Origin: Paraflavitalea sp. CAU 1676 | Lineage (GTDB): Bacteria; Bacteroidota; Bacteroidia; Chitinophagales; Chitinophagaceae | Assembly (NCBI RefSeq): GCF_029223285.1 | Contig: NZ_JARHUJ010000002.1 | Coordinates: forward strand, 310,001 to 374,000 | DNA length: 64,000 nt | Reading direction: 5' to 3' | Shown here: piece after piece, positions 35,096 to 44,105 of the stretch | Layout: each line of letters starts with the position of its first letter | How positions within the stretch are numbered: the stretch's first letter is position 1 | Notes under the pieces: generated by a model | Databases searched by the model: none | What the model was told of the DNA's origin: nothing | Seen by the model: only the letters and a program-made list of their open reading frames with translations | Translations under genes and position numbers: made by a program

Positions 35096-35489
35096 ATGAA
35101 GCTTGAGTATTTACACGATTTAACTGAAGGAGGTTTATTTAATCAGGTTGTTTCAGAGAACCTTGTGCGGTTGTTTGATTTCGATGAGGAAGAAACTTCA
35201 AGGCTTTGCTCTTTAATTCAACTGTAGGTTTTAGAGAAAGGAAAAACGCTTCAATTGTCAGACGTTGATTTTGTTGATTCGACATGTACAGTTGCAGCTG
35301 GAGTTGGTAGAAGAGGACGAAGGTATTGTATGGTTGGAGTGGCCGGATATTCTTGTTTGCAGGCTAAGTCGTGATGGTTACAAGGTCCTTTTGCAACGAA
35401 TGAAAAGTTCCGGATCGGGTTATCATTGGCTCTGCGATGCCTCAAATGCCAATATTGATTTTCTGTATTCTTCGGGAGGTGCCTGGTAA
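35096..35489 (+). pseudogene. broken gene with nonsense codon and frameshift
   Basis: From ATG 35096 the frame reads MKLEYLHDLTEGGLFNQVVS and 23 more codons to TAG at 35225-35227. The same frame stays open beyond (VLEKGKTLQLSDVDFVDST), then the coding pattern moves to another frame near 35282-35295 and continues QLELVEEDEGIVWLEWPDIL to TAA at 35487-35489. Joined, the pieces make one acidic protein of about 130 residues. Two lesions argue for real decay rather than sequencing error. I do not recognise the family. Confidence 0.6.
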
Positions 35490-35493
35490 AATA

Positions 35494-36324
35494 TCATTTC
35501 AACTGTATATGCAGGTGGTCGTCGTGCCTTACTGCCTGGCAGCCGTGAAACCGGATCTTGCCTGATTGCAGGTGGAGGCGGGTTTTCAGGTGAGGTTCAA
35601 TGAAAATTTTTTCAACCTCTTCGCGCTGTGCGAAGAGTTCGGCCAATGTTTTTGTTCTGCTGGCGTCGAACAGTAGTTTGTCTTTTTTTCCTTGTGGTAT
35701 GATATGGGTGAGGAAACTGTATTGCCAGTTGCCTTTACTGCTACAGGCGCAGTATGTACAGACTTCATCTGGTAATGGCTCCTCACAAACGCCGTAGCCG
35801 ATTGGTGACGGAGCTTCGTTGGTAACCCTGTCGGTGGCTGCTTCCAAATAATAGAATGCGAGATCCAGTTTTTTGCCATCGTTGTGGCTGAGGTGGGGTA
35901 TCAGTGGAAAGCCTTTCAAGAATGGGAAGTTGGCGTCGAGATAATTGGTTTCAGTGCCGGGATAGCGCTGGTTCATCTCTCTCGCCGTTTCGATGGCTAC
36001 CTTTTTCATCGCAGGGACGACGTAATGCCGGTTAAGCAGGCAAGTGAGCAGCGTAAGCGGACGCAGGTGATCTTTTTGGGTGAGCGGTAGTGGTACCCGG
36101 CCGAAAGGGCGGGCGAGAAGCGGTACAAGGAGGAAGGTGGCTATGTTGTATAAGGCCACGAAAGATGCTGTCCGATAGAGGTGCTTCTGCCAGGTTTTCG
36201 TGGTTTGCTTGTCGGTAAGGCGATGGGTGAGGAGGGAAAGCAGGTAAACTACCCCGCCGATCTGTGTGAGGATGGTGAGGAGCAGGAAGACTATCGATCT
36301 TATGATATACTTAAGGATTGCCAC
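35494..36324 (-). CDS. membrane-anchored LAS-type (MepA-like) metallopeptidase
   Basis: 276 residues from a GTG at 36322-36324; the in-frame ATG at 36438 would add 38 residues that do not look coding. Two N-terminal membrane helices (YIIRSIVFLLLTILTQIGGV, and ATFLLVPLLA further on). The soluble part has the two hallmarks of the LAS zinc peptidases: PHLSHNDGKKLDLAF (HxxxxxxD) and, near the C-terminus, VRHDDHLHIQL (HxH). MepA and related enzymes cut peptide cross-links of peptidoglycan; whether this one does is inferred. A cysteine cluster (VCTYCACSS) lies between. No neighbour helps. Confidence 0.7.
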   Translation of the reverse strand: MAILKYIIRSIVFLLLTILTQIGGVVYLLSLLTHRLTDKQTTKTWQKHLYRTASFVALYNIATFLLVPLLARPFGRVPLPLTQKDHLRPLTLLTCLLNRHYVVPAMKKVAIETAREMNQRYPGTETNYLDANFPFLKGFPLIPHLSHNDGKKLDLAFYYLEAATDRVTNEAPSPIGYGVCEEPLPDEVCTYCACSSKGNWQYSFLTHIIPQGKKDKLLFDASRTKTLAELFAQREEVEKIFIEPHLKTRLHLQSGKIRFHGCQAVRHDDHLHIQLK

Positions 36325-36574
36325 GACCACGGTTAGGTTAAATGATGGTGAATATAATAGGGTGGTGTGAGCGGCGCAAGTTTCTGCTTGTTTATGTTTT
36401 GCTAAATAGCAGGGGCTGACTATTTGCAGTGCGGCCAATCCTCCTTATTTTGCAGGTATTAAACGCGCTTTATAAAATAGTGACCTCCCGACTAGCAATG
36501 GCCTGGTGCCGTTGTAGCTGACCGATCCCTCCAAAAGGATCGTATTATTCATTCCTATTTTATAAAGTAATCAT

Positions 36575-37219
36575 ATGTCAATTTCTTCTCCCATTGCCGT
36601 CATAGGCGGCACGGGTAAATCGGGTAAATACCTCGTTCTACGTTTATTAGCTCAGCAACTCTCCATTAAAGTTCTTGTCAGAAACCTTGACCACTTCACC
36701 CTGGTGAACCCTTTAGTGGAAGCCGTCGTCGGCGACGTCGTCGATTATGATGCCGTGTATCGGCTTGTTTCAGGATGCAGCGCTGTGGTCAGTACGCTTG
36801 GTTTGGGCGTCCCGCCCAGCGAGCCTACGATCTTTACCCAAAGTACGGCTCACGTATTGGAAGCGATGCATGCTCATGGCATCAGGCGGTATATTGTGAC
36901 TACCGGTCTAAATGTAGACACTCCCTTCGACCGCAAAGGGGCAACGGCCGCCGCCGCTACTGCCTGGATGAAACAAACCTATCCGGCATCTACCATCAAT
37001 AAACAGCAGGAATATGATCTGCTGCGAGCGAGCACTGTCGATTGGACGATGGTACGCCTTCCTCTAATCGTGCAAACCGATGAAGCACCTCCCGTTCGGG
37101 TGAGCTTGGAAGATTGTCCGGGTAAGGAGATCAGCGCTACCAGTTTGGCCGATTTTTTAATCGGGCAACTGGCTTCTCGTGAGTTTGTCAGTAAAGCGCC
37201 ATTTGTAGCGAATGAGTAA
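36575..37219 (+). CDS. NAD(P)-binding SDR (NmrA-like) protein
   Basis: 214 residues. N-terminal dinucleotide motif VIGGTGKSGKYLVLRLL (GGTGxxG), strand 2 LVRN (NADP preference), VVGDVVDYDAVYRLV, and VVSTLGLG. The substrate-binding half is short, with WTMVRLPLIV at the usual place, and no YxxxK catalytic pair, as in NmrA-like atypical SDRs. These reduce small carbonyls or only sense the redox state. Single gene. Confidence 0.85.
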   Translation: MSISSPIAVIGGTGKSGKYLVLRLLAQQLSIKVLVRNLDHFTLVNPLVEAVVGDVVDYDAVYRLVSGCSAVVSTLGLGVPPSEPTIFTQSTAHVLEAMHAHGIRRYIVTTGLNVDTPFDRKGATAAAATAWMKQTYPASTINKQQEYDLLRASTVDWTMVRLPLIVQTDEAPPVRVSLEDCPGKEISATSLADFLIGQLASREFVSKAPFVANE

Positions 37220-37278
37220 TTAAGGTTAACGGCGCAGGTGTGATCAGGACTTTGGAGGCTGGGCAAGGGCCTGCGCTG

Positions 37279-37563
37279 TTATTTTTTAGGCACTTTACCC
37301 TTTATAAACCGGATCTGCTCTACAGATAGTTTTGTTTTATCTATGAAACTGCCCAATCCTTTCGTGTGATAAAGTATGAGAAATTTGCTGAATTCATTGT
37401 GTTTCAGAAAATGGGACCAAAGGATCTCTGACTTAAACGTGTCGGTTTGGACAACTATGCCATCCCTTGTCAGACAATTTACTGGTAACGCTGAATGTTT
37501 CCATGGGAGTGCTCTATAGGGGTTGAGTTGATCGAATATACAGCAACCCAAACAAACTTGCAA
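37279..37563 (-). pseudogene. degenerate YcxB-like fragment
   Basis: The 485-bp gap 37220-37704 holds an open frame whose last 60 codons (GIVVQTDTFKSEILWSHFLK, then KFLILYHTKG and a KTKLSVEQIRFIKG end) resemble the C-terminal part of YcxB-like domains. The upstream part does not fit in this frame; a better continuation (METFSVTSKLSDKG) exists in another frame around 37467-37508, which suggests a frameshift. The N-terminal membrane helices are missing. Probably a dead fragment. Confidence 0.4.
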
Positions 37564-37704
37564 GGTTAAGTTCTAATGGGAATGGTTTCTGTGCGCCAGG
37601 ACAGGACTATGTTAGTGCTGCTGCCACGCGGCAGGTCCCTTTTGTCATTTGCTGGATTAATTGTAATATTGACATTTAAGTGAACCAACCCAACTTGTTT
37701 GCCT

Positions 37705-40311
37705 ATGAGGTCTGCTATTAACTGCTGCGGGTTTATCCTGCTGTTCCTTTGGCTATTCAATCATGCCGCCCTTGCCCAGGGTGCCCGCCCAGGCGGTGAT
37801 TCTGTTTACCTCTTTGCTTATGGTACGGCTAAGAACAATTACCATAACGGCCTTCATTTTGCCTGGAGCAAGGACAAGGTCAACTGGTTCCTGATCGGGA
37901 ATGAGCATGGCTTCGTTCACAGCGACTATGCCCGCTGGGGATCGGAGAAGAAGATGATGAACCCTTATTTATTGCAGGCTCCTGATGGCAGCTGGCAATG
38001 TGTATGGGGCCTCAACGACAAAGAGAAGCTCTTTGCGCATGTTTCCTCACCCGATCTCGTGTATTGGGGGCGCCAGTCGTACCCCCTGGTACAGCAGGGC
38101 GCCAACGTACTGAAGCCAGTACTGCAATTCTATCCTGCACAAAAGCAATATTCTATTACTTATACGGACGCTACCGGCAAGTATTATCAATTGCTCACAA
38201 AAGACTTCAAACAATATACTGCTGCTAATGCGGTGAATGCCGGTGCGTACGGCGATGCGAGCGTTACGGTGACCTTACCCAATGGATCGGCTACCGGCCA
38301 GCTATTCCGCGTTCAATGGAGCGTTGTGGAAAAACTTATTCAATCGTACGAGGGACGGCAATACCGGAACAGTTTGCATGGTGAAAACACCAGCCAGGAC
38401 GGTCAGCGTTTTGCCGGCCTAAAGCCGGTTGACGCGAAACTGGTTTTGCAACCTTCGCAGGCCAGGCCTATTAGCAACTTACTGACCGGTGTTTTCTTTG
38501 AAGACATCAACTATGCTGCCGACGGTGGCTTGTATGCCGAACTGGTACAGAACCGCGATTTCGAATACGCGCCTTCCGACAGGGAAGGTCGTGACACGGC
38601 CTGGAACAGCCGTTATGCCTGGAAGCTCAACGGTACGAATGGTTCTTTTACCATCGCTACAGATGGTCCTATTCACGCCAATAATACCCATTACGCTGTT
38701 ATTGAATCAGCCGGAGGCGATGCTGTTTTAAGCAATGCCGGTTTCGATGGTATTCCTGTCAAAAAGGGAGAGTCGTACAACTTTTCTTTGTTTACGAAGC
38801 AAACCGCTGGTAAGGGAAAACTGAAAGTGAGTCTGCTCAGTAAAGACGGAACGGTTTTGGCCACTGCGACACTTTCTCCGTCTACCAGCGGCTGGAAGAA
38901 AGTAAAAGCCATTCTTACGGCCAATGCCGATGCGGCCGATGCCTACCTGGCTTTGCAGCCGCTGGCGGCGGGTAAACTGCAGGTAGATATGGTTTCTTTA
39001 TTTCCCCAAAAGACGTTTAAGGGAAGAGCGAACGGGCTGCGGGCCGATCTGGCACAAACGATCGCGGATATCCGTCCACGCTTTATCCGCTTTCCCGGCG
39101 GGTGTGTGGCGCATGGCGATGGGTTGCACAATATTTACCAATGGAAAAATACCATTGGGCCGCTGGAGGCGCGCAAGCCGCTGCGTAATCTTTGGGGTTA
39201 CCATCAAACGGCTGGTTTGGGTTATTTTGAATACTTCCGTTATTGCGAGGATATCGGCGCCGAGCCGTTGCCTGTTTTGGCGGCAGGCGTTCCCTGTCAG
39301 AACTCCGGCCCCAGTACTACTGGTGGCGGACAGCAGGGGGGCATTCCGCTCGATCAGATGGACGCGTATATCCAGGATGTGCTGGACCTGATCGAATATG
39401 CCAACGGTGACGCTAAATCTGTTTGGGGAAAGAAGCGTGCAGAAGCCGGTCACCCCCAGCCATTCAATTTAAAATACATTGGCATCGGTAATGAGGATCT
39501 GATCACCGACCTGTTTGAAGAGCGTTTTGCGATGATCTTTAAGGCGGTTAAAGCCAGGTATCCGGATATCACCGTGATCGGCACGGTAGGGCCCTTCTGG
39601 GAAGGGACGGACTACGTGGAAGGCTGGCACTTGGCCAATAAGCTGCAGGTGCCGATGGTGGATGAGCATTATTATGTGCCCCCGGGCTGGTTGATCAACA
39701 ACCAGGACTTCTATGATAAATACGATCGCAATGGTTCTAAGGTGTACCTGGGCGAATATGCCGCTCATTTGCCGGGCAGGCCCAATAACCTCGAGACGGC
39801 GCTGGCGGAAGCGCTTTACCTCACTTCGTTGGAGCGCAATGGCGATGTAGTGAGCATGGCTTCGTATGCGCCGCTGTTGGCCAAGGATAATCATACCCAA
39901 TGGAATCCAGACCTCATCTATTTCAGTAATACCGAAGTGCGGCCCACTGTGGGCTATCATGTTCAAAAGCTGTATGGCGTGCATGCCGGCGACCAATACT
40001 TGCCGGCGGTGGCTACTTTGTCCAACAACCAGGATAATGTGAGAAAGCGTTTCGCGTGGTCGGTAGTGAAGGATAGTAAATCGGGCGACCTAATCGTTAA
40101 ACTGGTTAACCTGTTGCCGGTGACCATCAACACAGGTTTTGATGCTGCAGGTGTGAATGTGGCTGGTACGGAGGCTGTGAAGATCGTTTTGCAGGGACAG
40201 CCCGGTGATAAGCAGGCTACACCAACAGAGTCGGTGATGCCGGTGAGTGAGTTATCGAAGCTTGTGCTGGCACCTTATTCTTTTACGGTGATCCGATTGA
40301 AGACGCAGTAA
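37705..40311 (+). CDS. GH51 alpha-L-arabinofuranosidase with N-terminal propeller-like module
   Basis: 868 residues from the ATG at 37705; signal peptide MRSAINCCGFILLFLWLFNH then AALAQ. Residues about 30-220 look like a partial GH43-type five-bladed propeller (FAYGTAKNNYHNGLHFAWSK, SPDLVYWGRQSYPL) without clear catalytic acids. From about residue 255 the GH51 enzyme follows: ISNLLTGVFFEDINYAADGG, a carbohydrate-binding insert (about 300-430), RFIRFPGGCVAHGDG, KYIGIGNEDL (acid/base Glu) and VYLGEYAAH (nucleophile Glu), then the C-terminal beta-sandwich. It would free L-arabinose from arabinan or arabinoxylan in the periplasm. Its terminator is at 40338. Confidence 0.93.
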   Translation: MRSAINCCGFILLFLWLFNHAALAQGARPGGDSVYLFAYGTAKNNYHNGLHFAWSKDKVNWFLIGNEHGFVHSDYARWGSEKKMMNPYLLQAPDGSWQCVWGLNDKEKLFAHVSSPDLVYWGRQSYPLVQQGANVLKPVLQFYPAQKQYSITYTDATGKYYQLLTKDFKQYTAANAVNAGAYGDASVTVTLPNGSATGQLFRVQWSVVEKLIQSYEGRQYRNSLHGENTSQDGQRFAGLKPVDAKLVLQPSQARPISNLLTGVFFEDINYAADGGLYAELVQNRDFEYAPSDREGRDTAWNSRYAWKLNGTNGSFTIATDGPIHANNTHYAVIESAGGDAVLSNAGFDGIPVKKGESYNFSLFTKQTAGKGKLKVSLLSKDGTVLATATLSPSTSGWKKVKAILTANADAADAYLALQPLAAGKLQVDMVSLFPQKTFKGRANGLRADLAQTIADIRPRFIRFPGGCVAHGDGLHNIYQWKNTIGPLEARKPLRNLWGYHQTAGLGYFEYFRYCEDIGAEPLPVLAAGVPCQNSGPSTTGGGQQGGIPLDQMDAYIQDVLDLIEYANGDAKSVWGKKRAEAGHPQPFNLKYIGIGNEDLITDLFEERFAMIFKAVKARYPDITVIGTVGPFWEGTDYVEGWHLANKLQVPMVDEHYYVPPGWLINNQDFYDKYDRNGSKVYLGEYAAHLPGRPNNLETALAEALYLTSLERNGDVVSMASYAPLLAKDNHTQWNPDLIYFSNTEVRPTVGYHVQKLYGVHAGDQYLPAVATLSNNQDNVRKRFAWSVVKDSKSGDLIVKLVNLLPVTINTGFDAAGVNVAGTEAVKIVLQGQPGDKQATPTESVMPVSELSKLVLAPYSFTVIRLKTQ

Positions 40312-40337
40312 TAACATCCCGCTTATAACAGGTGATG

Positions 40338-40367
40338 AAGGCCGCGGGCAGCATTGCCCGCGGCCTT
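40338..40367 (+). terminator. terminator after GH51 gene
   Basis: A 13-bp perfect GC-rich stem (AAGGCCGCGGGCA and complement) with loop GCAT, followed by TCTGTTTTT. It separates GH51 from the convergent fasciclin gene. Confidence 0.9.
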
Positions 40368-40377
40368 TCTGTTTTTA

Positions 40378-41346
40378 TTATGGCAATAGGATTTTGTCTA
40401 CTACGTGTATAACGCCATTGGTGGCCATTACATCGGTGATGCTAAGGCTGGCGGCCGTGGTGTTGCCATTGCCTTTCACTTTAGCTCCACCTGCCAGCGT
40501 GATAGTGAGTTTGCCGCCACCCAGGGAGGCAGGTTGTGCTCCTTCTGTGAGGTCGGAGGTGAATAGGCGGGCGGCGATCACATGGTTTAATAGTATCGGT
40601 TTCAGCGTGGCTGCCGGCGTTGCCTGGATAGACGCTATGGAGGGGTAGCCTGCATCGATGAATGCCTGATTGGTGGGGGCGAAGGCGGTGAGCGGGCCTG
40701 GCGCCGACAGGGTGTTCAGGATATCGAGCCCTACGCGTTGAGATGCGGCTACCAGGAAGGTAAAATTGGGATTGATGGCGATGGTTTCCACGATATTGCC
40801 CATCGGGGGCATCAATACTCTTTCTACAATATGGATTACTCCGTTGGTGGCGGCGATGTCGGCCTTCTTCACTTTCACGCCATTGATAAATACGCCTGCA
40901 TTGTTGCGGGTGGCAAATGCTTTTTTACCGCCGTAGGTGCTGATCTCGGCATTGGGACCGGCGGGCACATCGGCTGCCATCACTTTTGTAGTGAGCAGAT
41001 GGTATTGCAATACGGTGGTGAGTACAGCCACACCGTTGGCATCGAGCGCTTTGATCTTTGCTTCGGTGTCGAGATCGGCTGTGCCATCGCCGTTAAGGTC
41101 AATCTGTTTGAGTGCATTGTCATCAGGTGCAAAGAGGGTGAGGTTGGAGGTGCTGGCCAGGGTGTTGGACATACCTGCTTTTACTACGGCAGCTTCGAAT
41201 AGGGTGAGCTGCGCATCGGCCGCTACTGTCTCGTTGATGTTCTTTTCAGCTGGCTTGTCGTCGTCGCTTTTACTGCAGGCTGTTAATGTAAGCGTGGCTG
41301 CTGCGATTATGCTCATGGACTGTCTATACATGCGAAAGGACTTCAT
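40378..41346 (-). CDS. fasciclin-domain lipoprotein, two FAS1 repeats
   Basis: 322 residues. Lipoprotein signal (SIIAAATLTLTAC). Two FAS1 domains at about 40-185 and 190-322, each with the H1 box (SNLTLFAPDDNALKQI; GPLTAFAPTNQAFIDA) and the H2 box (NGVIHIVERVLMPP; NGVIHVVDKILLP). The first domain carries an inserted DLNGDGTADLD calcium-type loop. FAS1 domains mediate adhesion or binding of polymers at the cell surface. Single gene; substrate unknown. Confidence 0.92.
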   Translation of the reverse strand: MKSFRMYRQSMSIIAAATLTLTACSKSDDDKPAEKNINETVAADAQLTLFEAAVVKAGMSNTLASTSNLTLFAPDDNALKQIDLNGDGTADLDTEAKIKALDANGVAVLTTVLQYHLLTTKVMAADVPAGPNAEISTYGGKKAFATRNNAGVFINGVKVKKADIAATNGVIHIVERVLMPPMGNIVETIAINPNFTFLVAASQRVGLDILNTLSAPGPLTAFAPTNQAFIDAGYPSIASIQATPAATLKPILLNHVIAARLFTSDLTEGAQPASLGGGKLTITLAGGAKVKGNGNTTAASLSITDVMATNGVIHVVDKILLP

Positions 41347-41642
41347 AAAGATCGTTTTACGTTTTGAGATGGATTTCAGTAAGTCCTACGGTATTGGGGA
41401 TATGCCGGCGTTTTTTTTGCCTGGGGTCTTGCACGCGGTTCTGTATGCAAATTCAGCGCCAATATCTGATGCGGACGATAATGCGCTAGTAAACAATACT
41501 CATTTCATTCAATCGTTGACCCAATACATACAGGGTGTACTGGTAGCCGCAGGTGGTTGACGCTAATTTGCTGCACGATTGCGGTTGGGGCTGAACTAAA
41601 CTGCAACGTAAATAACAATCAATTACCTTATCAATCTGTTGT

Positions 41643-43058
41643 ATGAAGAAATGCTTATGGGCAGTCTGCATGCTATTGCTATGCGCTGCCACGTCTTGTA
41701 AAAAAGATGCGGCCGAGGAGCCGAATGGGGCTGGTAACGGATCTGGCAATCCCGGACAGGAGCTGCCGCCCGGTGCACTGTGTAAGGCCGGAACGCCTGT
41801 TCCCGGTACGCTATTGCAAAAGGAGATCGGTGCGGCCGGTGGTGAGTTCGTTATGGGGAATGTAAAATTCATTGTGCCTGCTGGTGCTTTCAGCAAACCT
41901 GTTGCTTTCAAGATCCAACGGTTGCTTAATACGGCACCCAATGGTATCGACAGTATGGCTTTCCGTTTTGAAACGGCGGAGGGTGTGGAATCGTCGAAGC
42001 CTATTAAAATGATCTATACATTTCCGCGAGACCCTGATGGGAAACCTTTTGTACCGGGCGGCGAACCAAAGGTCCTGGGTGGTGTTGCTGTGCATAAGTT
42101 GGAAGCCGGCAAAACAGCAGGAGAATACGTTAAACAACCTGGCAAGCCGGTGATCGATGAAGCAGCAGGTACTGCTACTATGGAGTATCCGATGAAGATC
42201 ACCAACGGGAAATTTGATATTGCTGCCTTTTTGAAGTACAAGCTTTGGGTCGATTTTAAGGACAACGACAAGGTTTCCAGTGCTCCGGTCGTTTGTAGCG
42301 ATAAGCTATATTTTAACGTTACGAAACTGGGCATCGACTCAATCGTTTCAGATCTTTTTGTGCCGCTTCCCGAAGAAAAACCGGTAGATGGTAAGGACAA
42401 TAGTTATATTACTAACATCTACATTAACGGCGTGCGGGAAGGGACGGCTACGACGATTGGCAGGATACTTCCCGGCAGAACCGGCAACCATTTCAATTAT
42501 GAAGCGCCTTATGTGGTGCCCGGCGGTCCGGAGAAAACAGAAAAATACTTTACCATTTCTCTCGATATTCTGGCGGTGAAGAACGATGTTTCGAAGTACT
42601 ACCTGGTTTCGCATGTTAAACTGTTCAATGAATCGACCATTGGTGTGAAGGGAAGGGTGGTGAGGAATGTACGGCATTCGGCCACAGAAGAATCGGCCCG
42701 CAAATACCTTGGTATTATGTTGAGCAACCAGGATAACCTGGGGACCAGGGCCGAGGTTTCGCTCTACATCAGGGATATCTTTGACGGAGCGGGAACTTAT
42801 CAGTTTTCCAATTTCCAGAATATTGTATCTGCTTCTGCCAGTAATGGAGATGCCCTCTATGGCATATCGGCCAAAGAAGCAGGAACCAATACAGTTCCAC
42901 AATATGCGTCGGGTAATATCAAGATCACTACCTACGACAGAAACAAGAATATTATTGCCGGAACCTATGATATGACCCTGTTGCGCGAGGTGAATGGAAA
43001 GGTGGAGTCGGCTCCGGTAACGGGTAAGTTTCGTATACCGCTTGTTGTGGCGAACTAA
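41643..43058 (+). CDS. lipoprotein with ZU5-like domain
   Basis: 471 residues. Lipoprotein signal MKKCLWAVCMLLLCAATSC, then a Gly/Asn-rich linker. Residues about 60-180 contain GAAGGEFVMGNVKFIVPAGA and FKIQRLLNTAPNG, the pattern of ZU5-like beta-sandwich domains in surface lipoproteins. The C-terminal 230 residues are a second strand-rich region (FTISLDILAVKNDVSKYYLV, GNIKITTYDRNKNIIAGTYD), similar to domains of unknown function in Bacteroidota lipoproteins. Single gene. Confidence 0.7.
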   Translation: MKKCLWAVCMLLLCAATSCKKDAAEEPNGAGNGSGNPGQELPPGALCKAGTPVPGTLLQKEIGAAGGEFVMGNVKFIVPAGAFSKPVAFKIQRLLNTAPNGIDSMAFRFETAEGVESSKPIKMIYTFPRDPDGKPFVPGGEPKVLGGVAVHKLEAGKTAGEYVKQPGKPVIDEAAGTATMEYPMKITNGKFDIAAFLKYKLWVDFKDNDKVSSAPVVCSDKLYFNVTKLGIDSIVSDLFVPLPEEKPVDGKDNSYITNIYINGVREGTATTIGRILPGRTGNHFNYEAPYVVPGGPEKTEKYFTISLDILAVKNDVSKYYLVSHVKLFNESTIGVKGRVVRNVRHSATEESARKYLGIMLSNQDNLGTRAEVSLYIRDIFDGAGTYQFSNFQNIVSASASNGDALYGISAKEAGTNTVPQYASGNIKITTYDRNKNIIAGTYDMTLLREVNGKVESAPVTGKFRIPLVVAN

Positions 43059-43105
43059 TTTTTAATTGCGGAGCGGCCTGCGGGTTTTTGCGGGCCCCTT
43101 GATAT

Positions 43106-44098
43106 TTATACCTGGTTGGTTAGGCGCAGCCAGCTGATGGTACTGTTTAAACCTTCTTCCAGTGAGCGGGCGCGATATCCCAATTCGCGTTCCGCTTTAC
43201 TGATGTCTTTCGACCAATCATAAGGGAGTTTCTTCACCCATTCGGAGGTGATCATGGGCCGGGCGCCAAAGAGTTTGGTTTTGGTGTCTTCGAACCAGGC
43301 GATAGTCCTGATTAGCGGGTAGGGGATGTGGACCAGTTTCCGCTGCATTCCTGCTATCGATCTGACGAGTTCGAAGAAGCGATCGTAGCTGGCGTTCTCT
43401 CCCCCAATGATATATTGCGATCCTGGCTGCGCCTTTTCCATGGCAGTGATGATGCCGTTGACCTCATCATCGATGTACACGTAATTCATGGCCCCTTTTC
43501 CATTGCCGGGAATGATCTTCCATGTGCCCAGCATATAATTCCGTGCCATCATGGTGGCGCTATTGCTGTCGTCGATGGGGCCTGGCCCATAAACTTTGGT
43601 GGGGTTGATGATCACGACCGGCAGTCCCTGACTAGCATAGGCTTTTGCCAGTTCTTCGCCTTCGTTCTTGGTTCGTTCATACTCCGTGTACAGGGATGGT
43701 TGTTTAGGGCTGTCTTCGTTGGTGAGGGTACCATTGCTGGGCGGCAGCACGCCTGCCGTGGAGGTAACAATGATCTTTTCTGCTCCACTGGATGCTGCTG
43801 CGGTTAATACATTGTCTGTTCCCGTTACATTGACGCGGTGGTAAGCTGCTTTGTCTTTCATCCACATTTTGGCCAGGCCACCGAGGTGGTAAACCTGGCT
43901 GCATCCTTTCATGGCGATGCGGATACTGTCTCTGTTGAGCAGGTCGCCCTGAAACAAGCGGATATTGGCATGTTGCAGGTGGCTGGTTTGGCTGGTAGTG
44001 CGGGCGAGTACGTGTACCCTGGTGCCCCCTTTGGCCAGCTGTTGTGCCAGGTGGCGGCCAATAAAGCCGGACGCTCCGGTTAGGAATACAGTACGCAT
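43106..44098 (-). CDS. NAD-dependent epimerase/dehydratase (extended SDR)
   Basis: 330 residues. FLTGASGFIGRHLAQQL (TGxxGxxG), YHLGGLAKMW, TSTAGVLP, and the catalytic pair in YTEYERTKNEGEE (YxxxK). The order matches dihydroflavonol-4-reductase-like enzymes acting on sugar nucleotides, sterols or small ketones; the substrate is not known. It lies 7 bp after the second SDR gene (44106-44993), so the two form an operon. Confidence 0.88.
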   Translation of the reverse strand: MRTVFLTGASGFIGRHLAQQLAKGGTRVHVLARTTSQTSHLQHANIRLFQGDLLNRDSIRIAMKGCSQVYHLGGLAKMWMKDKAAYHRVNVTGTDNVLTAAASSGAEKIIVTSTAGVLPPSNGTLTNEDSPKQPSLYTEYERTKNEGEELAKAYASQGLPVVIINPTKVYGPGPIDDSNSATMMARNYMLGTWKIIPGNGKGAMNYVYIDDEVNGIITAMEKAQPGSQYIIGGENASYDRFFELVRSIAGMQRKLVHIPYPLIRTIAWFEDTKTKLFGARPMITSEWVKKLPYDWSKDISKAERELGYRARSLEEGLNSTISWLRLTNQV

Positions 44099-44105
44099 AT
44101 GCGAT

